Assembly (NCBI GenBank): GCA_009193035.1
Contig: SWDT01000005.1
Location: forward strand, 372,001-436,000
Length of the DNA stretch: 64,000 nucleotides
From: Halicephalobus mephisto
Taxonomy: Eukaryota > Nematoda > Chromadorea > Rhabditida > Panagrolaimidae
Direction of reading: 5' to 3'
Position 1 is the stretch's first letter. Each line of letters begins with the position of its first letter. A program made the translations under genes and the position numbers. The notes under the pieces were generated by a model that made no database searches, was not told where the DNA came from, and saw only the letters and a list, made by a program, of their open reading frames with translations. Positions 56,314 to 64,000 of the stretch are shown one piece after another.

Positions 56314-59300
56314 TTACTCAAAATGCGGATTCACAAAACTCTCGATGGTGGACGTTCTGGAAGTAGTGGGTTTTCCGTACTTGGTCTTCTGGATGAAACA
56401 AGTCAAGACGAAACTTGCAGATAAAGCGAATCCGAAAATAAGAAACATTGTTTCATATCCTAATCTCGGGAGAAGGAACTGGGAACAAAGGGCCGAGGTG
56501 ATTCCTGACAACGTCTGAAAAAAATTTATTTTCCGGTCTTGAAACGAAAATTTGAATTTACTGTAATTGTATTTCTTAGTTGTGGATAAGTTCGGAAAAG
56601 CGCAAGTTGTAAATTACTAGATAGTTATATTAGACTTGTGCGGTCCTGATTCAGGTCTTGCTAGGCTGGCCTAGGTCTTTCTGAACTTTCCGGCATTCCC
56701 CTCACATACGCGGTCCTGATTCATGTCTTCTTAAGTCAAAACAGACCTTTTAGATCATTTTGCGCTTTTATCATATTGCTGTAACTTTAATTTAGGTCCT
56801 AATAGGCTGGTCTAGATCCTTCCTGATCATTTTGTAACTCCTTTGTGCTCCTAATTCAGGTCCTGTTAGGCTAGTTCAGGTCCTGTTAGGTTATTTCAGA
56901 TCATTTTAAGCCATTCAACATTCTCGCGTCCCTAGTTTAGGTCTTTCTAATTAAGTTAAGATTTTTCAGATCATTTCACAACTCTTATACATCCTAGTGT
57001 CCCTATTTTAGGTCTTGTTAGGCTAGCTCAGGTCCTTCTAGACCATTCCTAGACTTACTAAAACTGGCCTAAGGGAAATATAAACTAAATTTGCGGGTCA
57101 TTTTTATCTCTTATTTTTTGCTTAATTTATATGAAAGTATTTTTCCAATCACCAGCGTACACTATTCATGCACACGAAAAAGTGTAATTTCCAGTTTAGT
57201 AACAAATGAAAATCGTCACAAACGTCGAATATTTATGAAAAATGTGACGATTGTTGCATTTTTGTCACTTTTCGCAATTGTTACTGGACCAAAAGTTGTA
57301 TTTTTTGTGATCTTAATGCAACTATACATTGGATTTAATGTATCTGATATATCAGAGCCGTTTTAATGTATAGATATATCATATACAATCCACTAATATC
57401 AACATATAAAAAACGTAAATTTTAGTTCAGTAACAAATGCAAATCGTTGTTAATTCGTTACAATTTCCGTCACAAACATCGAATATTAGTGAAAAATGTG
57501 ACGATTGTTGCATTTTTGTCACTTTTCGCAATTGTTACTGGACCAAAAGTTGTATTTTTTGTGATCTTAATGCAACTATACATTGGATTTAATGTATCTG
57601 ATATATCAGAGCCGTTTTAATGTATAGATATATCATATACAATCCACTAATATCAACATATAAAAAACGTAAATTTCGGTACAGTAACAAATGCAAATCA
57701 TTGTTAATTCGTTACAATTTCCGTCACAAACGTCGAATATTAGTGAAAAAGGTAACAATTGTTGCATTTTCGTCACTTTTTGCAATTGTTACTGGACCAA
57801 AAGTTGTGTTTTTTGTGAGCTTAATGCAACTATACATTGGATTTAATGTATCTGATATATCAGAGCTGTTTTAATGTATAGATATATCATATACAATCCA
57901 CTAATATCAACATATAAAAAACGTAAATTTTAGTTCAGTAACAAATGCAAATCGTTGTTAATGCGTTACAATTTCCGTCACAAACATCGAATATTAGTGA
58001 AAAATGTGACGATTGTTGCATTTTCGTCAGTTTTCGCAATTATTACTGGACCGAAAATTACACTTTTTTGTTTGTCAATGATATTACGGTATTATGGAAA
58101 TTCTTACCAGGGATAACTGAATAACTCCATAAGTAAGTCCGAAATTCTTTCCTCCGAAACATTTATGAACTGCCGAAGGGACCAGAGTGTAAGTGGCGCC
58201 GATGATGGAGAACATTCCACAAATCCATAAAAAGTAAATATTTGGCTCGTTCCATTGACGAACAATTCCCAATGTCCACATCAACGAAGATCCCACGGCA
58301 CAAGCGGTGACCATACTGGATTGGTATGAAGTTTTATCCATGACAGCCCCCCAGGCAATCCTACTGAAACAATTTGTAGCTGCAGCGAAGGAAGCTACCG
58401 TAGCCAGGAAGAAGTCGTCTTTAATGAACTTCATACCGTAAGCCTTGAACAAGCCGGAAATAATCTGGACCCAGGCGGCGTTGAGGTACAGTGTCAGGAA
58501 GAGGATTCTGAAGGTCGACGAACTCAGAACTTCTCCGATCGTGATTGTTTCTTCTGAATTTTCAATCAAGAACAAATCTTCAGAAACGTCACTTTCGTCC
58601 TCAGGAACGGGATCGGCGATGAAGAACAACCCCACGATTTGGAGCACCCCGAACAGTGTACTCAAAACGAGGAACAAATACGGTACTCTTTCCAGCAGAT
58701 CCACCTGAGTGAAGAACCCATCGCTGTCTACATGATAATTGTCTGGATTTATGAATTTCGTCTGGATAGGAGAAATCAAAAAAGCTCCACATCCGAACCC
58801 TGCGGCAATGAAACCGCTGACTAATCCGACTCTGTTCGGGAGCCACTTCTGGGCCTGGATCAGGACACAGTTGTAGGCTATCCCTTGGCCGAAACTGGCC
58901 ATCATCCCGAAGGTCAGCAGAAGCAAGATGTAAGAGGTCTGGATACTGTAGTAGGACAACCCTATGGATCCCGTGTAAATCGCCGACCCGATCAAAGCCC
59001 CCGTCCTGGCCCCTAGTTTCCTCTCGAGATAACCCCCAAGTAACATCGAAAACGGTATTCCACCTAAAATATTCTAAATAAACAGAAAATTTTAAAAACA
59101 CAAACTCATAAAGCTTTGCAGCCAGATCATAGATCCATTTGTCTGATCCGGATTTACTTTCCACCGGAGATATGACACCAAATATGGCAGAATATTTCCT
59201 AAAATAATTACTGTAAAAATTTAAAAATAAAATAATTTTAGAAAATTAAAAAAAATAAATTACTGTAAAAATTTTAAAAAATAAATTTTTTTTAGAAAAA

Positions 59301-59538
59301 TTAGAAAAAATAAATTACTGTAGAAAATTTTAGAAAAAGTAAATTACTGTAAAAAATTTTAGAAAATTATTTTAGAAAGTTTTTTAAAATGAATTACTGT
59401 AGAAAAATTTCAAAAAAATAAATTACCAAATGTGTATACAATGCCGTACGTGAACTGTAGAATAACCCCTGCGGCGATGACCACAAATGGCCTGAATTGT
59501 GGAGGAATTCTTTTGACGATGAAGTCATTTGTCTCCAT
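56314..59538 (-). CDS. Major facilitator superfamily transporter (monocarboxylate/oxalate-formate antiporter-like)
   Basis: Four exons (59538-59427, 59198-59106, 59063-58108, 56514-56314) in phase, 453 aa with about 12 hydrophobic segments. Features: N-terminal helix FVVIAAGVILQFTYGIVYTF leading to GNILPYL; the MFS loop GGYLERKLGART after helix 2; GQGIAYNCVLIQAQKWLPNR, typical of the oxalate/formate antiporter branch; a charged central loop (DPVPEDESDVSED); the second-half loop SRIAWGAVMDKTS; cytosolic C-terminus ending SFVNPHFE. The exon-3 acceptor is the second of two candidate AGs, chosen for phase. Substrate unknown. Intron 3 (1.6 kb) is a repeat block. Confidence 0.88.
56640..57060. repeat. 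~50-60 bp array with CAGGTCCTGTTAGGCTRG
   Basis: About eight degenerate units of CCTGATTCAGGTCTTGCTAG and GCTGGCCTAGGTC inside the MFS gene intron. Confidence 0.75.
57170..58080. repeat. ~250 bp tandem repeat, four copies
   Basis: Copies begin near 57180, 57460, 57720 and 57970 with CGTCACAAACRTCGAATATT. Each contains TTCGCAATTGTTACTGGACC, GATATATCAGAGCCGTTTTA, TATAGATATATCATATACAA. Very well conserved between copies, so recent. In-frame readings such as IVTGPKVVFFV are by-products. Confidence 0.85.
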
Positions 59539-60460
59539 TCTGGATCGAGATCGATTTTGGAATGCCAAAAATGGTTAAAATTACCTAAAATATTTTTTTA
59601 AATTAAAAATTTGAAATTTTTTAAAAATTCTAGATTTTGTAAAAAATTTAAATTTTTGAAAATTCATTAAAAAATTTAATTTCTAGAATTTTAGAAATAT
59701 TTTAAAATTTAATAAAAATTTCAGAAGTCTTCTAGAATTTCCATAGAAGATTCTGAAGCCTTCAAAAATTCACTAAAAATTTCTATTTTTTAATTTCTAG
59801 AATTTTGCAGAATTTTAGGAATATTTAAAAATTTAATAAAAATTTCAGAAGTTTTCAGAACTTCATAAGAGCTTCAGAAGTCTTTTAGAATTTCCGTAGA
59901 AGATTCTGAAACTTGAAAATTTACTTAAAAATTCTAAAATCATTAAAAATTTTAATTTCTAAAATTTTGCAGAATTTTAGAAATATTTAAAAATTTAATA
60001 GAAGATTCTGAAGCCTTCAAAAATTCACTTAAAATTTCTATTTTTTAATTTTCCAAAATTTCTAAATTTTAAAAATTTTCAAAAAAAAAATGTTCGAAAT
60101 TTTTGGAATTAATATATGAAAAAAATTTGATTTTTAATTTTTATATTTATCGAAAATTTTCAAAATTTAAGTTAAAAATTTTTTCAGACAATTTTAAAAA
60201 ATATAAAATTGTAATTTTTATATGGATTTTTAAAAAATAAACGATCAGCTGATGAACACGGAAAATTTGCAAAAAAAACTAGTTTGATTTTTTTTAAAAA
60301 TCAATTTAAAAAAATCTCTCAAAAAGTTTAAAATAGACAAAATAGTTATCCAAAAAAATCAATAAAAAAATATTGATTGAACGAGAAATGACCAATCAGA
60401 AAAAAGGAAAATCCGTCCTCGGTCAAAGTTCAAATTATGTCTGTATGACGGCTGTATGAC
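59539..60460. other. AT-rich spacer upstream of the MFS gene
   Basis: Degenerate array (59600-60060) of TTTCAGAAGTYTTCTAGAA and AAGATTCTGAAGCCTTC, then unique AT-rich DNA. No gene seen. Confidence 0.5.
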
Positions 60461-60464
60461 AGAG

Positions 60465-61330
60465 CCTCCCCAGCGGCATTTTGTCCCTATTGATAAATTT
60501 CCTCTAATCGCATTTAGTTCTTATTGACGAATTTTTCCTAACCGCATTTGGTCCCTGACAGTAGTTATCTCCCCAGCGGCATTTAGTCCCTATTGACAAA
60601 TCTCCCCAGCGGCATTTAGTCCCTATTGATAAATTTCCTCTAATCGCATTTAGTTCTTATTGACGAATTTTTCCTAATCGCATTTGGTCCCTATTGACAA
60701 ATCTTCCCCAGTGACATTTGGTCCCTGACAGTAGTTATCTCCCCAACGGCATTTAGTCCCTATTGACAAATCTCCCCAGCGGCATTTTGTCCCTATTGAC
60801 AAATCTCCCCAGCGGCATTTTGTCCCTATTGATAAATTTTCTTTAATCGCATTTAGTTCTTATTGACGAATTTTTCCTAATCGCATTTGGTCCCTATTGA
60901 CAAATCTTCCCCAGTGACATTTGGTCCCTGACAATAGTTATCTCCCCAACGGCATTTAGTCCCTATTGACGAATTCTCCCTAATCGCATTTGGTCCCTGA
61001 CAATAGTTATCTCCCCAGCGGCATTTGGTCCCTATTGATAAATCCTCCCCAGTGACATTTGTTCCCTGACAGTAGTTATCTCCCCAGCGGCATTTGGTCC
61101 CTATTGACAAATCCTCCCTAATGGCATTTGGTCCCCGACAATAAATGTCTTCCCAATGAGATTTAGTTCTTATTGACAAATTTTCGCCAGCGACATTTGG
61201 TCCCCTACAATGGTTCCTTCCTCAGGAGCATTTGTTCCCCGCCGATAAATGATCTCTATTGACAAATCCTTCCCTACGGCATTTGGTCCCTATTGATAAA
61301 TCCTCCCAACGATATTCATTCTCTCTTGAC
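60465..61330. repeat. ~33 bp minisatellite
   Basis: About 24 units of TCCCTATTGACAAATCTCCC, CAGCGGCATTTGG with diverged versions (CTAATCGCATTTAGTTC, CAGTGACATTTGGTCC) and an alternative TGACAGTAGTTATCTCC. Higher order: the versions recur in blocks. The minus frame GTKCRWGDNYCQGPN is an artefact. Confidence 0.9.
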
Positions 61331-61454
61331 TCGCACTGGCTTTGAAATTACTTTTAAATCAGTATTTTTCATTCTTAACTGAAATCTCAAGTTAATTTAA
61401 CTACCGAAAAAAATTAATATTAAAACAAGAAATTACATAAAGCTTACGAAATAA

Positions 61455-61595
61455 GGGAAGCGGCAGTTATCCCCCGCGACATCTATCCCCAGCGGCAGTT
61501 ATCCCCGGTGGCAGTTATTTCCAGCGGCAGTTATCCCCGGTGGCATCTATCCCTAGCGGCAGTTATCCCCAGCGGCAGTTATCCCCAGCGACATT
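61455..61595. repeat. 15 bp minisatellite
   Basis: Nine units of CAGCGGCAGTTATCC, period 15, sharing the AGCGGCA core with the adjacent 33-bp array. Confidence 0.9.
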
Positions 61596-61599
61596 TGGT

Positions 61600-62469
61600 T
61601 CTTTTTATTCCGCAATATTTATCTCATTTATTTTTATATTAATTTTTTTATTTAACTGAGATATATTAATTAAATTTAAAAAATTAATATAAAAATAAAT
61701 AAAATAAAGAACCAAATGCCGTTGGGGACAACCTTCGTTGAAAAAAAAATTATTCATTTCCATCGCATGGCCCAAAAGTCCATTTTTTCTTGAATAAACT
61801 ATCCTAAATGAACAACGAAAAATTTTCGTTATCAGTTCATCCGAAGCATTGTCTCGCTTTTTTTGAAACAAACCAAGCACCACAAGTTAATCGACTTCCG
61901 TGCTCTGTGGTCCGTATCATCGAAATTGGAACTCAGGATTCGAGGTCGAAATTTGGATTTTTTAAAATACAACTTATAAATTATATTTAAATTGGAACAA
62001 TCTAGTTAAATTTCAATTATTAATTTAGATAAAACAGATTTCCGAAATAGAAAAATTCATGTTTTTTAACATAAAAAAATTAGAATTTCGATTTTGAATT
62101 CTGAATTTTAATTTTTATAAAACAGTGGTCCGAATTATCGAAGTTGGAACTCAGGATTCGAGGTCGGAATTTGGATTTTCCGTGTTAGAAAACTGATTTT
62201 TTTATTTCTAAAGCTGTACTTTATCTTACTTTATTTTTTTCCTCAATTTGAACTTTACTCAAAAATCGTGTCTTAACACGAAAAATCTCAAAATTCAATT
62301 TCGATAATACGAAACACTAATTTCTATAAAATTTACCAAAAATCAAAAATTATCTTGAAACGAATTTTAAAATTTTTCTAATTTTAAAAACTAAACTTTT
62401 TTACTTTTTTAAAATTTCCTAAATTTAAAACTAAATATTTTTTAATTTCAAATACAGTAATACAATTTA
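61600..62469. other. AT-rich spacer, two copies of a 60-bp unit
   Basis: A ~60-bp segment with GGAACTCAGGATTCGAGGTC occurs near 61905 and 62128. A TTGGGGACAACC segment is at 61714. No gene seen. Confidence 0.5.
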
Positions 62470-64000
62470 TTAATGTCTTTTTTGAGCAAATGGCAATCTC
62501 GTTTTCCTTAAAAAATCAATGTCAACCATGTTCGGCAATTGATCAATCCAAAAATTCATTCTTTTTCCTTCAAAAACTTCTTCAATTTTAGGAGTCGGAT
62601 TTAATACAACATGTCTGGTTCCTCCTCCGACATTCGGCCAATTTACTGATCCCGAACTTGGCTTTCTAAAATTACTTATTAAATTTATTAATTACAGTAT
62701 CCTTACCCTGATTTTACAAAGTTTCTAATCCCTTCAATTATGTGTTTCTGAAATTCGAAATCTTCCTGATCCCAGTCAAATCCGTTTCTTTCGTTGTCAA
62801 AAATATAAAAAAGTTCATTTCCATGAGGAGCTCCAGGAACGATCGGGATTTCTCCGTAGACCGGCTTTCGACTGTGTTTTTCGTAAAAAAGAAAACTTTT
62901 GTCTCCAATTTTATTTTTCAATTGGATTTGCTGGATAGTCGGCACTACGAACATCAGATCACTCACGATGTCTACCAGATTTCTGAGATTAATTTGTGGA
63001 TCTGAAGTCACGAAGAATCCAATAAGTGCATTTCTCAATTTCATAGTTTCTGAAGTATTTGATTTTTCAAGAATATATTCATCGATGTAGTCGATGAACG
63101 CTTTGTCGTCGAAGTTCGATTTGACGTCGTCCTTGACTCCGATGGAATTGTAAAAGTCATACGGTGTATTTACTGAAATTCAAGAAACTATATTACTTAA
63201 AAAATCAGAAAATTACTTCAACAATTGTGTGACATTTGTTCCCCAGGTACTTAAATTGTAATAATTGTAATTTTAGTTACTTTAAATCAAAAATTACAAA
63301 AAATGTTTAAAAGTAGTTGGGGGCAGATTTTACCGCTTTTATATGGAAGTCTGATCTAGACATCTTCAGAATTCTACAAAAATATATAGGACGGGGCAAT
63401 CAGACACGCAGATTCTGAATCTGACATCAGAATCGAAAGTTGATCTTTAGAATCACGGATTCTGAAGCGATATCTATGTCAAACTTCCATATAAAAACGA
63501 TAAAAGTCACACAGAATGACTTTTAAGCAGTTTTTTGTGATTTTTAATTTAAAGTAGCTAAAATCACAATATAAGTGCCACGACGGTCTTGATTGAAAAT
63601 TTCCAGATTTTTAGAATTTCACAAAAATCAAAGTTATAAATTACGGTTCAAAAATCTTCAAAAACTTGAAAATTTTCAGATTTTGGAATCTTCTGTTGGA
63701 TTCTGGGAAATTTTAGAATTTTAAAATTAAAAAATCACCAATTTTGGACCATTCGACTTCGGTCATTCCAAAAAGGACAGGTTTCTTGGGGGCTTTCTCC
63801 ATCAACACCTCGAGGGGCTCAGGGAAGAAGTCTCCATCGAGCCGAGGATTGAAAATGAACTGTCTCATGTTCGGCTTGTAAATCGAAGTTTTCTCCACAG
63901 CTTCGAGCATTTCCGGAACAGATTTGGTCTTCAGAATATTGCGGACCTCGTATCTACTCATGGATTTCTGACACCCTAAGGCTTCAGCAAAGTCCCAAGA
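62470..64000 (-). CDS. Carboxylesterase type B, 3' part
   Basis: Alpha/beta-hydrolase esterase. Three exons on the minus strand, 64000-63739 (runs off the window in frame), 63172-62707 and 62665-62470; phases agree; 307 aa are visible, the C-terminal half of a family usually 530-560 aa long. The region just after the nucleophile elbow reads SWDFAEALGCQKSM; later FNPRLDGDFFPEPLEVLMEK is the typical PxxDGxFxP block, and PGAPHGNELFYIF carries the catalytic His (near 62825). The nucleophile Ser lies outside the window. Tail WPNVGGG...FWIDQLPNM fits worm gut-esterase-like members. Confidence 0.9.

Noticed and set aside
60877..61179. Cys-containing 100-codon repeat protein (GTKCRWGDNYCQ)
   Set aside because: By-product of the 33-bp minisatellite, with no start or splice support.
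60465..61330. CRISPR-like array
   Set aside because: Direct repeats without unique spacers, graded divergence, eukaryotic context and no cas genes: a minisatellite.

Overview
This is a spliced eukaryotic chromosome segment, almost certainly from a nematode of the Caenorhabditis type. The evidence is short introns with GTAAGT-like donors and TTTCAG acceptors, many acceptor-like sites just before start codons (probable spliced-leader addition), closely packed same-strand genes, nematode-restricted families (an SXP/RAL-2-like secreted protein, two secreted Cys-rich proteins), and close matches to worm genes such as tnc-2, age-1 and mdt-26. The non-coding DNA is very AT-rich and largely made of degenerate tandem arrays.

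Layout. (1) 1-8964: a cyclin D gene (minus) whose last supported exon is separated from the cyclin-box exon by a ~6.5 kb intron full of repeats and foldback elements. (2) 8965-19134: ~10 kb of tandem arrays, many carrying one short dispersed motif (GGTCYYGACACGAA), with one unassigned exon-like island near 16 kb. (3) 19135-23240: troponin C (plus), then three closely spaced minus-strand housekeeping genes: a small predicted mitochondrial membrane protein, glyoxalase I and ribosomal protein eS12. (4) 23273-25502: GOT1 (plus) and a secreted SXP/RAL-2-like protein (minus). (5) 25503-29119: repeats. (6) 29120-39984, all minus: RNA polymerase I largest subunit in 11 exons, a GT10 alpha-1,3-fucosyltransferase, and IFT43, the last with an RFX X-box 57 bp upstream. 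(7) 40423-50402, all plus: Mediator MED26, Mediator MED8 and the class I PI3-kinase AGE-1, spaced like an operon. (8) 51207-59538: two nematode secreted proteins of unknown role and an MFS transporter. (9) 59539-62469: minisatellites. (10) 62470-64000: the 3' half of a carboxylesterase running off the right edge.

Taken together, growth and transcription genes (cyclin D, Pol I, eS12, two Mediator subunits, PI3K) sit beside tissue-specific ones (troponin C, IFT43). Most genes are multi-exon; exon junctions were chosen from splice consensus, matching reading phase and family homology recalled from knowledge, not from alignments or transcripts. I see no CRISPR, prokaryotic or viral system. The most unusual signals are the putative mdt-26/mdt-8/age-1 operon with almost no spacer before mdt-8, a series of decayed copies of the age-1 terminal exon downstream of the gene, a perfect 35-bp inverted repeat inside an age-1 intron, and the dispersed repeat families.
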